This document shows positions 15,481-24,763 of a DNA stretch of 51,913 nucleotides, piece by piece; positions within the stretch are counted from its first letter, which is position 1; each line of letters opens with the position of its first letter. The notes beneath the pieces were generated by a model that was given only the letters and a program-made list of their open reading frames with translations, was not told the origin of the DNA and ran no database searches. Source of the stretch: JABDOU01 sp041567895 (GTDB lineage: Bacteria; Actinomycetota; Acidimicrobiia; Spongiisociales; SHLN01); assembly GCA_041567895.1 (NCBI GenBank), contig JBFGAX010000014.1:1-51913 (forward strand). Direction: 5' to 3'. The translations under genes and the position numbers were made by a program.

Positions 15481-16428
15481 CTAAGCCGTAGGGAACCGCC
15501 GTTCGAGCCAATCTACGAGCAGTCGATTGACGTCATTGGGAGCTTCCCACTGGGCCCAGTGACCGACACCCTCGAGAATATGGAATTCGAGATCGGGCAG
15601 GGAGGCCCGCATCCAATCGGCGTGGGACGGTGGCAGCATGACGTCCAATTCGGCGCTGATCAAGAGAGCGGGATGCCCGATGATCGGCTCGAGATTCCGG
15701 GATTGCTCCCAGTTCTCATCCATGCTGCGGTAATAGCTGAGTCCGCCTCGGAAGCCGGTGTGCGTGTATGTGTCGATGTAGACCCTGAGATCCTTCTCCG
15801 GCATCACGACATCGTCGGAGCCAGGCCCTATCTCGAAGGCTTTCTTGAGATCAACAGGCTTGCCGCTCTCCATGAACGCCCTCACCGCGTCAGGCGACGC
15901 GGGAGGCCTGAACATCGTCCTGAAAAAACGTTCAACGTCTCCTTCAAATAGCCTCTCGGCGGCTCCCGGATCTTGAAAGTACACCCAATAGTGATCGGTG
16001 CCGTGCCGTCTACGTTGGATCGAGATGGGCGGGGCAGGAGCGACGGGATAGTGCGGCGTGTTGAGGGAGGCAACGCCTCTCACACGATCTGGATACCGTT
16101 GGGCAACGCCCCACACAATGGCGCCGCCCCAGTCATGTCCCACGAATATGGCGGACGGAATGTCGAGAGCCGCAACCAGGCCCACGAGATCAGCGGAGAT
16201 GTCGTCAACGCTATAGCCGCTATCGGGCGCGTCCGATTCTCCAAAGCCGCGCAGGTCCGGGGCGATGGTTTGGTAGCCGGCCTCGTTGAGAGCCGGAATT
16301 TGATTCGACCACGAGTAGGCCAGCTCTGGCCAACCGTGACAGAGCACCACTGCCGGTCCCTCGCCGCTGATTGACACCGCCAGTTCGATCCCGTTCGTGC
16401 GAAGGCGGTTCATCTCCATATGCGGCAT
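15481..16428 (-). CDS. Alpha/beta hydrolase, epoxide hydrolase-like
   Basis: The 315-aa protein has the oxyanion motif CHGWPELAYSW (HGWP, typical of epoxide hydrolases), APDLRGFGESDAP, the nucleophile elbow VGHDWGGAI (Asp nucleophile), and a terminal histidine in EGVGHWAQWEAP. Asp as nucleophile favours an epoxide hydrolase or haloalkane dehalogenase-type reaction. The start is ATG 16428 (ATG 16419 possible). It is divergent from the selenocysteine-type thioredoxin gene, with only about 35 bp between them. Confidence 0.86.
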   Translation of the reverse strand: MPHMEMNRLRTNGIELAVSISGEGPAVVLCHGWPELAYSWSNQIPALNEAGYQTIAPDLRGFGESDAPDSGYSVDDISADLVGLVAALDIPSAIFVGHDWGGAIVWGVAQRYPDRVRGVASLNTPHYPVAPAPPISIQRRRHGTDHYWVYFQDPGAAERLFEGDVERFFRTMFRPPASPDAVRAFMESGKPVDLKKAFEIGPGSDDVVMPEKDLRVYIDTYTHTGFRGGLSYYRSMDENWEQSRNLEPIIGHPALLISAELDVMLPPSHADWMRASLPDLEFHILEGVGHWAQWEAPNDVNRLLVDWLERRFPTA

Positions 16429-16466
16429 GTTAAAAGTAGCGGTCTGCCCTTCATAGACTCGATGTG

Positions 16467-17000
16467 ATGCAACGAATGCCCATCCTGGTCGTCCTTCTTA
16501 CCCTGGTAGCTGCTGCGTGCGGCGGCGCAACCGAACCAACCGGGTCTGTTGCCGGCAATCACTTATCAGGAAAGACCGACCTCGCGCCAGATTTCTCGAT
16601 AACCCTCGACGATGGTTCCACGTTCGTTTTGTCGGAGGCGACGAGGCCGACGTATCTGGTGTTCTGGGCTGAATGGTGAAGTGTGTGTCGACGAGAACTC
16701 CCGGTGGTCAATCGGGTGACATCCGAACATCGGAGCGAGATCAACGTGATTGCTATCGCCGGTCGATCATCACCAGAGAGGTCGGCGCCGTCTGCTGATT
16801 CGTTCTTCGACGATCACGTCATATGGGCGTACGACGAAGAACTGTGGCAAACCTATGGCATTCTGAGCCAACCGGTCACGATCCTGATCAACGCCGATCG
16901 CTCATTTGCCGGAGACTGCGACTCGCTTACGTCGTGTTCGGTATACGGGTTCTCTGGCGAGGAGGGTGTCCGGGACAATGTCTCCCGTCTCCTGGGCTGA
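16467..17000 (+). CDS. TlpA-like thioredoxin-fold lipoprotein, probable selenoprotein (U-x-x-C)
   Basis: Two same-frame segments are separated only by TGA at 16677-16679. Joined, they give a ~177-aa protein: a signal with lipobox-like VAAAC and Gly, APDFSITLDDGSTFVLSEAT, then YLVFWAEW-[TGA]-SVCRRELPVVNRV, and a cis-Pro loop ILSQPVTILINAD. In TlpA/ResA proteins the TGA position is the first Cys of WCxxC, so the motif reads U-S-V-C. Residues after the TGA keep the fold intact to the C-terminus, unlike a decayed gene. A hairpin with loop GGUCA follows (16700-16716). Likely an extracytoplasmic thiol reductase. Starts at GTG 16464 or ATG 16467. A TGC-to-TGA nonsense mutation is the alternative. 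Confidence 0.78.
16700..16716 (+). promoter_or_regulatory. Candidate SECIS hairpin of the TlpA-like gene
   Basis: CCCGGT (16700-16705) pairs with ATCGGG (16711-16716), six pairs including one G-U, enclosing a five-base loop GGTCA. The loop begins 27 bases after the TGA, inside the range of bacterial SECIS elements, and starts with the G-G-U expected for SelB recognition. It lies within the coding sequence, as in bacteria. Confidence 0.65.
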
Positions 17001-17010
17001 CCGGTGCGGG

Positions 17011-18759
17011 TCAAACGAGGAGTGCTCGGCGCCAGCCCCGCACAGAATTGACCAGGCCGATTGCATCGCTGGACAAGAGATCGTCTCGCCTGAGCAAGCG
17101 TTCGATGATGTCACCCCGCTCGAGGAGATACTGTCGATACACGCCGGGGAGGCAACCCGATTCGAGCGGCGGCGTGTACCAGACACCGTCGAGGTGCACC
17201 ACGACATTTGAAATCGTACTCTCCGTGATTTCGCCGTAGGCGTTGGTCAAGAGCGCCTCCTGGCTTGTGACCTCAGACATGGCGAGGTCATAGATCGTCC
17301 GGTCCGTGGTCTTGTGAAAGAGCATGCGGTCATGCGGTTGCACGGGCGTGCTTGCGAGCTGGACGGTGACTACCTCGGCATCGGCAATGCTCGTCGCAAA
17401 CCGGGGTAGCGATGCGGTTGCGGTTGCGACAGCGATACCATCTCGACCGAGCTCGAGGCGCACCCGGGTTGGGGCGTTGAGCTCGCGCGAAACGCCTTTG
17501 AGCGTCATCTCGACGTCAGGGCGGGTGCAGGGAAACCCGAAATATTCCGCAGAAGAGCAAAGCCGGTTCAGATGACGATCGAGAAAGAGGTACTCGCCAT
17601 CCCATCGGAGAGTTTCGAAGAGACCGAAATCGCGCTTGACTCCGTCGAGAACTGCGGTCTTCCACAGGGCTTCCTGGTATTCGCCTGCCGACGTCGAATC
17701 CCACGTGATCCCACCGCCGACACCAAACTCGGCAACGCTGGTCATGGCATCAATGGTCACCGTCCGTATCGCTACGTTGAATTCGGCATCCAGGCCTTCG
17801 TCGGATGGGGTGACGAGCCCGATCGCTCCGCAGTAGACGCCTCGCGAGTCCAGCTCGAGCTCGTCGATGATCTCGGTGGTCCTGGCTTTGGGTGCTCCCG
17901 TGATCGATCCCGACGGGAACAGACCGGTAAACACATCCCTCAAGCGTGTGTTGGGCCTGAGCTCCGCAGTGATTGTCGACGTCAGCTGCCACACGGTCTC
18001 GTAGCGCTCGAGCTCGAACAGCGGCGCTGCCGTGACCGTTCCGATCTGCGCCAGCTTTCCGACATCGTTTCGGAGGAGGTCTACGATCATCAGATTTTCC
18101 GCTCGATCCTTTTCGGATGAACGAAGCCACGCGGCACGCTCTCTATCCTCCTCGCTCCAGCGGCCTCTCCGGGTCGTTCCTTTCATCGGCTTCACCTCGA
18201 TACGACCCGCGCGCCAATGGAAGAACAATTCGGGTGATGCACTTGCGATCTGGTGCGATCCGATGTTCAGGAACGCCGAGTAATCGCCCCGTTGGGCGGT
18301 CACGAGATCGGCATAAAGTCCAAGAGGATCGCCACGGAATTCTGATCGCAGCCGAAACGTGTGGTTGACCTGATAGCTGTCGCCTTGCTCGATATAGGTC
18401 TTGATACGGTCGATTGACTCCGAAAACGTGCGCTCGCTGATGTTGGGATACCACCGATACACGTCGTATTCCTCGCGAGCGGGAGGTTCGGTCTCGACCC
18501 GTTCGGCGAAAGCTCCGAACCAGACAAGCGGCAGTCCTTCCACGGGCGGGTGTGCCGACAGCGCCGGATCGAACGCCGGACCCGCCTCGTAGGCTACAAA
18601 ACCCGCGCACCAGAGTCCTTCACCGACGGCTTCCTCGACGGAATCGAGCGTAGCAACGACGTCCGAGAGCTTGTGCGTCGCGATCACCCGGACCGGTGTA
18701 CGCAACTCAAAAGATCCGCGCTGGTCATCAAATCGTGCGTAGAGATCGTCATCGAACAC
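17011..18759 (-). CDS. pabB: Fused aminodeoxychorismate synthase component I and 4-amino-4-deoxychorismate lyase
   Basis: The 582-aa protein joins a PabB chorismate-binding domain (about residues 1-375) to a PabC-type class IV aminotransferase domain (about 378-582). PabB features are PMKGTTRRG (Lys193, aminodeoxychorismate-type), ELFF, and the family signature PSGSITGAPK at 282-291. PabC features are FGLFETLR at 378-385 and the PLP lysine in FHKTTDR (Lys483). Together they convert chorismate to 4-aminobenzoate for folate, but the glutaminase subunit PabA is not encoded here. Start is GTG 18759. It is convergent with the TlpA-like gene, 10 bp apart. Confidence 0.92.
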   Translation of the reverse strand: MFDDDLYARFDDQRGSFELRTPVRVIATHKLSDVVATLDSVEEAVGEGLWCAGFVAYEAGPAFDPALSAHPPVEGLPLVWFGAFAERVETEPPAREEYDVYRWYPNISERTFSESIDRIKTYIEQGDSYQVNHTFRLRSEFRGDPLGLYADLVTAQRGDYSAFLNIGSHQIASASPELFFHWRAGRIEVKPMKGTTRRGRWSEEDRERAAWLRSSEKDRAENLMIVDLLRNDVGKLAQIGTVTAAPLFELERYETVWQLTSTITAELRPNTRLRDVFTGLFPSGSITGAPKARTTEIIDELELDSRGVYCGAIGLVTPSDEGLDAEFNVAIRTVTIDAMTSVAEFGVGGGITWDSTSAGEYQEALWKTAVLDGVKRDFGLFETLRWDGEYLFLDRHLNRLCSSAEYFGFPCTRPDVEMTLKGVSRELNAPTRVRLELGRDGIAVATATASLPRFATSIADAEVVTVQLASTPVQPHDRMLFHKTTDRTIYDLAMSEVTSQEALLTNAYGEITESTISNVVVHLDGVWYTPPLESGCLPGVYRQYLLERGDIIERLLRRDDLLSSDAIGLVNSVRGWRRALLV

Positions 18760-18903
18760 AGCAAAAGCCTACGCCTCGAGTTCGAGCGCCGCCCTCGTGC
18801 AACGCAGCCACAGGTTCGAGGCAGGTGTACCGCAGCTTTGGCGTATAACATTTATCCCGCGAGCCGAGAGTGTCGGCTCCCGGCGGCAAGGCAGCAAGAC
18901 AAT

Positions 18904-19284
18904 ATGTATGCAGGAGACGTGCACCCGCACCACGCAGCTGAAGCGCTTTCGACCGAAGAGGATGCGGTTCTGGTCGATGTTCGAACTCCCGGTGAGTGGG
19001 CGTTAGGGGTTCCAGACCACGACGAAGTGAAGCTCGTCTCATGGCAATTTCCGGACGGCACTCCCAATCCCGATTTTTTGGAGCAGCTCATTGAGGCAGG
19101 TATTCGTCCCGATCAGGCGGTCTATTTTCTCTGTCGCTCGGGAGCTCGATCACAATCAGCAGCGATGGCGGCGACTGCTCGTGGCTTTCACAAGGCCTAC
19201 AACGTGGCTGGAGGGTTCGAGGGCAAGCACCCTACGCCTGGATGGCGCGATGTGCTTCCATGGAGAGTGCCTCCTCCGATGTAG
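18904..19284 (+). CDS. Rhodanese-domain protein
   Basis: The 126-aa single-domain protein has VLVDVRTPGEWALGVP and the active loop YFLCRSGARSQSAA, with the sulfur-accepting Cys followed by RSGARS, then YNVAGGFEG. It is a cytoplasmic sulfurtransferase, partner unknown. The ATG at 18904 is the first that fits the family. A -10-like TATAAC lies at 18844-18849, without a good -35. The last ~50 bp overlap the end of the convergent EamA pseudogene. Confidence 0.87.
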   Translation: MYAGDVHPHHAAEALSTEEDAVLVDVRTPGEWALGVPDHDEVKLVSWQFPDGTPNPDFLEQLIEAGIRPDQAVYFLCRSGARSQSAAMAATARGFHKAYNVAGGFEGKHPTPGWRDVLPWRVPPPM

Positions 19285-20192
19285 CCCGCTTGGAAACCAG
19301 CGCCATCCCCGCGATCGCAAGGCTTCCGCCTACTACGAGCGGTACCGTGACCGGTTCACCAACGACGAGAACTCCAAGAAGAATGCTCAAGAGCGGCGCG
19401 GCGTAGCCGGTGATCGCAACCTGCGAAGCCGGTAAGTAAGTACCGGCTCGAAAACAGTGTCGCCAGGAACGGAAGCAGGCTCGAGCCGAGTGCCAGTCCG
19501 ACCAAAACCAGCCAGCTGAACGAATCGAGCCCGCCGGGGTTTGGACTACCTGCAGCCAACGGCGATAGCAGGACCGCAACCAACCCACCCGACACGAACA
19601 TCGGCACCGCAAGCGAGCTCGTCTCGAATCTCGGCGCGAAGTTACGCATGAAGACTGCGCTACCAGCACCTGAGGCAACACCCAGGACACCGAGCGTCCC
19701 ACCTACCAGCGTGTTTCCCGAGCCATCCGCGATCCCACTTTCTCCACCCGCGATCAACACGACAATGCCGACCACTCCGAGCACCAGGCCAACGATTTGC
19801 CTCTTTACGAGTCGCTCTTTGAGAAAGATCCAGGCGAGCATGCTGGTGAGACCCGGAATGAACGTCAATATCACCGACTGGAAACTGGCGCCTACATAGG
19901 CAAGTGCCGAGATCATGAACAGGGGCGTACCGGCGATCCGGGGGATACCGATGAGTGTCCCGACTTTCCATGCCTGACGGGAAGGTCTGATGCCGAAAAG
20001 CACAGCGCCCAAGCCGACTACGACGGTCACCACTGCCAGACGAACTGCGATCACGTCGGCAGCAGTCGCCCCCCGGTCCATGATGATGCGAACCAGAGGC
20101 GATGCAACCCCCCATCCGAGGGAGGCAAGCAGCACACCGATCCACGCCCTTCCGATTCCTCGCGGGTGCCCACCGTCGACCTCGCTATACAT
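19232..20192 (-). pseudogene. EamA/DMT-family transporter, frameshifted by a 4-bp tandem duplication
   Basis: The N-terminal frame (from ATG 20192) encodes an EamA drug/metabolite transporter with IGVLLASLGWGVASPLVRI and several further helices, up to TLFSSRY. The expected continuation, LPASQVAITGYAAPLLSILL, then GVLVVGEPVTVPLVVGGSLA, is in another frame that ends at 19232. The break falls in GTAAGTAAGTACC (19432-19444): removing one 4-bp unit joins the frames as SSRY-LPASQVAITG with no residue lost. Everything else is intact, so the lesion is recent, a sequencing error, or a reversible slippage site. The start overlaps the FGE gene end by 8 bp. Confidence 0.8.
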
Positions 20193-21123
20193 CTGCCACC
20201 AGACGAAAACCGGTGTTACCCGACGAGCTCGTCGGGGTATTGAACGTACGCGCCGAAATGCGATAGCGGTTGCAGTGGGAGTCGTGACATAGGTACGAGC
20301 CACCCTTCATGACCCGCCCTGGCCCGTGATCGGGCCCGACCGGGTTGACGGGATCGCTCGAATTGTGGTCGACGCCAAACCAATCGGCACACCATTCCCA
20401 CACGTTTCCGACACAGTTGTACAGGCCGTATCCATTCGGACGGTATTCGATAGCCGGGGCGGTTCCCGCGTACCCGTCCGCTGCGGTGTTGTAATCCGGA
20501 AACGATCCTTCGAAGATGTTGGCCATGGTTCGTCCACCAGGGCGGAACTCATCGCCCCACGGCCAAATAGCTTCCGTCCGGCCTCCGAGAGCTGCGTACT
20601 CCCATTCTGCCTCGGTGGGGAGACGGCAGCCTGCCCATTGCGTGTATGCGACAGCATCTTTCCAGCTCACGTGCACCACCGGATGTTCTTTACGAGTGTC
20701 GACGGAACTACCCGGTCCTTCAGGAGTGCTCCACGTGGCACCGTACACCTTGCGCCACCACGGTGCTGACGCCACGGCTTGAGTCTGTACGAGCGGGTGT
20801 GGTTCCAGGAATCCGGCGAACACAAATGACCAACCAAAGCGCTCTGCCTGCGTTCGATATCCCGTGTCGTCAGCGAACGTGGCCCAGTCGGCGTTCGTCA
20901 CGGTTGCGGCTGCGACTCGGAAGTCGTCCACTCGCACCCGGCGAGCGGGACCCTCCGCATCCGCCGGAAACACGCGAGCCAGTGGGTGATCACTACCCAT
21001 GGTAAAGGTGCCACCTTCGACGAGCACCATTCCGGAATCGGCCACGGGGCGCCCCATCGCTAGGGCGTTTCCGGAGGCGTCGTCTGGCACGGGAGAAGAG
21101 GGTGAACAACACGCACCAGACAT
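20185..21123 (-). CDS. Formylglycine-generating enzyme (SUMF1/FGE)
   Basis: The roughly 312-aa protein begins MSGACCSPSSPVP and contains VLVEGGTFTMGSDHP, HPVVHVSWKDAVAYTQWAG, CRLPTEAEWEYAALGG, GNVWEWCADW, and the active site GGSYLCHDSHCNRYR near the C-terminus. The two cysteines (C-x4-C) are those that bind copper and catalyse oxidation in FGE. It converts the Cys of CxPxR in sulfatases to formylglycine. A choline-sulfatase needing this step is at 28972-30471. ATG 21123 is preferred; AGGAGG lies 13 bases upstream, and ATG 21135 is also possible. Divergent from the PDZ-like lipoprotein. Confidence 0.9.
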   Translation of the reverse strand: MSGACCSPSSPVPDDASGNALAMGRPVADSGMVLVEGGTFTMGSDHPLARVFPADAEGPARRVRVDDFRVAAATVTNADWATFADDTGYRTQAERFGWSFVFAGFLEPHPLVQTQAVASAPWWRKVYGATWSTPEGPGSSVDTRKEHPVVHVSWKDAVAYTQWAGCRLPTEAEWEYAALGGRTEAIWPWGDEFRPGGRTMANIFEGSFPDYNTAADGYAGTAPAIEYRPNGYGLYNCVGNVWEWCADWFGVDHNSSDPVNPVGPDHGPGRVMKGGSYLCHDSHCNRYRISARTFNTPTSSSGNTGFRLVADV

Positions 21124-21192
21124 CGGATGAACCATACCTCCTACGTACAGCCCGACTTCTGTTTGCGACATTGCTCGAACTACCGTCTACCC

Positions 21193-22425
21193 ATGCGATT
21201 CCGGGTGCTGGTTCCTGTTCTGGCACTTGTGGTAGTGGCTTGCAGTGGCCCGAGTCGCCCGGCATCGGCCGTTCCCGACATTCCGACGACCCTCGCGACG
21301 CTGCCTGTGCCCCCGGCGGCCTGCTCCATCAGCCTCGATCTGGGCAGCGGTGCGCGTATCAGGACCACCAGCGGAAGTTCGGCCAACGTCCTCCTCCCGA
21401 ACGATGTCATCGTCTCGGTCGGAGACGTAGCGGTCTATTCATCGGGTTCGCTGCTGGCGGCGGTTGCAGCGCAAACGGCGGGTTCAACGGTCGGCGTCAC
21501 CGTCGTGCGGAGTGGCGAGGAACAGACGGTGCCCGTCACGCTGGGAGCCACCGCCGATGGCGATCCGCGCCTCGGTGTGATTGTTGTGACGGAGCAAGAA
21601 ACGATTTCGCTCTCCGCCGCCCCCACCACGGAGATCAGCGGTCGATACATCCGTGCGCTGTCAATGGAAGGTCAGGTCTATTTGTTGGATGCCGCCACGG
21701 CGGCATGGCAAGCAACGGGCCTCGAGGTGAGTCAGCAGGAGATCTGGTTCGCGTCCGCCGGCGACCTCTATCGGCTTGAAGTGACGCCCGATCAAAACGA
21801 ACTGCTATCGGTCTCGCTGACGGGGGGAGAGACCGTGACGCTCGACCTGCAAGAGCGTCGTGTTCTGACGGTGGCAGGCACGTTCAGCGGAGCGATCATG
21901 CTCGTCTTCGCAACCGAAGACGGCAACTCGCTTGTAGCGTTCGATCCGGCGACTGGAAGCCAGCTTTGGGAACTACCCATCGGAGGGACCGGCGGCCGAA
22001 CGATTGCCTTTACCAATCCGATCCGCGCGAGCGTCGCTCTTGTCGCAAGCGCCGACCCCGAGACGCTCGTCGGCACGGTGGAGATAGTGGACACGGATGG
22101 AGCACCGACCGGCTCAGTCGTCACGCCGGCTGACGCCGACGGTGGCAGGCTTCTCGGTTGGTATGACGAGGCAACGCTCTTGTTCAGCGACGCCGACGAC
22201 AATCGTCGGATCGTCACGTTGTCCCTCGAAACCCGCGAGACCACGACGCTGCAGCTGCCATCGCTCGCCGGACTGACGCGATTGCAGCCGCTCGGTGATG
22301 GTCGTCATCTCATCATTCAGGTGGATGGTGACCTTGCTCGCATCGAAGCGTCGGAGGACGGCGAGGCCATCTCCCTGACGCACGGGTGCGAGATTGGTGT
22401 TCTAACCGATTTCGGGTGGAGTTGA
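21193..22425 (+). CDS. Secreted lipoprotein with PDZ-like and propeller-like regions
   Basis: The 410-aa protein has a signal peptide MRFRVLVPVLALVVVACSG with a lipobox-type VVAC, so it is probably lipid-anchored outside the membrane. Residues ~60-125 (LPNDVIVSVGDVAVYSSGSL, then VVRSGEEQTVPVTLGA) resemble a PDZ domain. The remainder is a series of short beta-rich repeats (GSQLWELPIG, GRLLGWYDEATLLFSD, LQPLGDGRHLIIQVDGD) resembling a propeller of the WD40/YncE kind. No catalytic motif is seen. It may sense or bind envelope proteins; this is inference. It is convergent with the FtsH-like protease, 7 bp apart. Confidence 0.7.
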   Translation: MRFRVLVPVLALVVVACSGPSRPASAVPDIPTTLATLPVPPAACSISLDLGSGARIRTTSGSSANVLLPNDVIVSVGDVAVYSSGSLLAAVAAQTAGSTVGVTVVRSGEEQTVPVTLGATADGDPRLGVIVVTEQETISLSAAPTTEISGRYIRALSMEGQVYLLDAATAAWQATGLEVSQQEIWFASAGDLYRLEVTPDQNELLSVSLTGGETVTLDLQERRVLTVAGTFSGAIMLVFATEDGNSLVAFDPATGSQLWELPIGGTGGRTIAFTNPIRASVALVASADPETLVGTVEIVDTDGAPTGSVVTPADADGGRLLGWYDEATLLFSDADDNRRIVTLSLETRETTTLQLPSLAGLTRLQPLGDGRHLIIQVDGDLARIEASEDGEAISLTHGCEIGVLTDFGWS

Positions 22426-22432
22426 CGAAAGC

Positions 22433-24754
22433 TCACCGGTCGTCGTCGGCGGAATCTGACCCGTCTGCTTCTGGATCGACCCGGGTTTGATCAACCTGAC
22501 CACCGGTGACGGGAGGTTCACTGGCATCCACTTGCACGACACCGAGTGCCCGGGCGTGCGAATCGGCATTGGTTGCGGCAAAGCCAATCGGGTTCTGGCT
22601 GGTGATCGAGCCGGATTCGGTACCCAGAATGGCAGCAACCTCGGTTCCCGAGATCGTCTTCTTCTCCTGGAGGAGCCGGGCTACCTCGTACACGCTCGTT
22701 TTGTGTTCTTCCAGGAGCTGATACACCTCGTCGTAGAGCCTCTGAAGCCTGCGCTCGATCTGGCTTCGCAGCGTCATGGAAATCTTCTCGGTTGGATCCG
22801 GGGGTTGGTCGAGTGCGTGCTGCGGGAGCCCGGCCATGGACGCGATATTGTCACCCATGGCATAAACACCAACCATACGGCTGACGACGGTTGTCGCATT
22901 ACGCAGATCGCCGCCCACTCCCATCGAGTTGTCCCCTTCGAAGAACATGCGTTCGGCTGCGAGAGAAGCCAGAGAGACCTTCACGTCGAGCTCCAACTCC
23001 GACTTCCATTGGGTGAACCGATCTTCGAGAGCAATCGACGAAACGAAACCGCCGGTTTCACCACGACGCTCGATTGTCGCGATATCGATGTCGGCGTACG
23101 CTCTGAGGAGGTGTGCGGCAACGGCATGTCCCGCCTCATGGATCGCAACTGCGAACTCCTCCCGCTCGACATATTCGAAGCCTTCGGCGGGTCCCATTTC
23201 CTTCAGCGTCTTCGCCTTCCAGATATCTTCCCACGTCACAACCTCGCGATCGTCACGCAAAGCGAGGATGAGTGCCTCGTTCACCACATCCTTTATCTTG
23301 GCTCCCGAGTAGTAGGGGGTTTTGAGCGCCAAATCGTCGATTTGCTTATCGGTGAGATTGTGTTCGATTTTCCTGAGATATCCCTTGAACGTGGTGAGAC
23401 GGCCGTCTTTGGTCGGGTAGCCGACCTTGTAGATCCGGTCGATGCGACCAGGACGCAACAACGCCGGGTCGAGGACATTTGGCATATTGGTTGCCATCAT
23501 GATGAAAATTCGATACTTGGGTGCGGGTTTCGGTTTCATACCGAGCGCTTTTCGGATTTTGTTGCTGATTCCCCGTGGTTTCGTGAGTCCGGATATCTCG
23601 GTTAGCAAGGCTTGTAGCGTGCCCATGCCGCCTCCGCCGCCTCCTCCCATGCCCATGATGACCCGATCGATCCAGCTTCCCCGGTTCTCTTCGACGAAGC
23701 GATCGGGCGTTCGTTCCTCGATCATGGACAGTGCCTGGTTGCTCAGATAGAGATCGCCGTTACAGCCGAAGGTTGAGATTCCGGGTTCGGCAGGCTGACC
23801 AGGAGGCCCACCCTGAGCCAGCGAGCCACGCGATCCGAGCGAATCAGCCTCATCGAAAAACACCACCACGCCCCCGTGGCGTAGCGACAACTTTCGCAAT
23901 TTTCGAAAAAGCCCTTTGACTTTGAGGATGCCAACGCCCATGAACATATTGATGAACGCACCGGGATCCACGAACACGAACGGAACGCCGACCTCCCCGG
24001 CTGTTGCCTCGGCCATCAGTGTCTTACCGGTGCCGGGCGGACCCCAGAGAAGCATGCCGCCCGGGATGTAGCCACCCTTTTCTTCGATCTCGTCAGGTTT
24101 TTCGAGGAATCCGACGTTCTCGGACACGAGATCGAGAACATGATCCTGGCCCCAGACGTCCGCATACCGCGTTGTGATCTCCTCGGGCATGACCGTATCG
24201 ACTCCACCCCGCGAGAGGAACCAGAACAAGAGGCCGAACTGAGATATGAGCAGTAACGGGTACATGAGGAATATGAAGTACTGCTGCAGATTGCGAGCCG
24301 CGATCCGGGGCAAGTTGATGATCGCTTCGACTGGATTTGTGACGTCTGCGACGAAGTAGTCGAGGACGGTTCCCAGAAGGAGCAGATAAACGGCGATGCG
24401 GACGTACCTTCCAAGCCGAAATCTGGTCCACGGCTTGAATCGATGGGCCTGTCGTTCGAATCCTCCAAATACACGTTGGTACCACAACCGGTGATAGCCG
24501 GCGGATCGCTCTGAGAGCAGATAGTGAGATTGACGCAGAATTTCTAGCGGGAACAGAATGATCAAGAACCGCCCGAAGTTCGACTGCCAGATGTCTGCGA
24601 TGGCGTCTGCGGCAGTGACAAACGGTGGATTGATCCGGGTCAGCACCATGAAACCGAGCACGAACAAGATCAACATCAGGAACTTGAGACGATCCCAGGT
24701 TTGCGATCTCCGTCTCACATCTGCCCTGACGGGTTCGTCCTTATCACTGCTCAT
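22433..24754 (-). CDS. FtsH-like AAA+ zinc metalloprotease with a long insertion
   Basis: The 773-aa protein has hydrophobic segments near residues 24-40, 60-73, 118-135 and 158-181, more than the two of standard FtsH. The AAA module has Walker A GPPGTGKT (238-245), Walker B VVVFFDEAD (296-304) and the ATN and RPGRIDR motifs (421-440). The protease has HEAGH (539-543) and a third ligand in GGDLRNATTVV (Asp616). Between Walker B and the sensor region lies an unusual ~75-residue insertion with CNGDLYLSNQ and a Gly run (MGMGGGGGGG). The start and the upstream lipoprotein gene are 9 bp apart. It probably degrades membrane proteins. Confidence 0.87.
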   Translation of the reverse strand: MSSDKDEPVRADVRRRSQTWDRLKFLMLILFVLGFMVLTRINPPFVTAADAIADIWQSNFGRFLIILFPLEILRQSHYLLSERSAGYHRLWYQRVFGGFERQAHRFKPWTRFRLGRYVRIAVYLLLLGTVLDYFVADVTNPVEAIINLPRIAARNLQQYFIFLMYPLLLISQFGLLFWFLSRGGVDTVMPEEITTRYADVWGQDHVLDLVSENVGFLEKPDEIEEKGGYIPGGMLLWGPPGTGKTLMAEATAGEVGVPFVFVDPGAFINMFMGVGILKVKGLFRKLRKLSLRHGGVVVFFDEADSLGSRGSLAQGGPPGQPAEPGISTFGCNGDLYLSNQALSMIEERTPDRFVEENRGSWIDRVIMGMGGGGGGGMGTLQALLTEISGLTKPRGISNKIRKALGMKPKPAPKYRIFIMMATNMPNVLDPALLRPGRIDRIYKVGYPTKDGRLTTFKGYLRKIEHNLTDKQIDDLALKTPYYSGAKIKDVVNEALILALRDDREVVTWEDIWKAKTLKEMGPAEGFEYVEREEFAVAIHEAGHAVAAHLLRAYADIDIATIERRGETGGFVSSIALEDRFTQWKSELELDVKVSLASLAAERMFFEGDNSMGVGGDLRNATTVVSRMVGVYAMGDNIASMAGLPQHALDQPPDPTEKISMTLRSQIERRLQRLYDEVYQLLEEHKTSVYEVARLLQEKKTISGTEVAAILGTESGSITSQNPIGFAATNADSHARALGVVQVDASEPPVTGGQVDQTRVDPEADGSDSADDDR

Positions 24755-24763
24755 GAGTCGCCT

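Noticed and set aside
16677..16679. Premature stop making a TlpA-like pseudogene
   Set aside because: The frame is intact and family-like on both sides and a SECIS-like hairpin follows, so Sec decoding explains it better. It remains the main alternative.
22487..23605. 372-codon plus-strand frame antisense to the FtsH-like gene
   Set aside because: No recognisable domain, and the opposite strand encodes a complete conserved protease; typical high-GC shadow.
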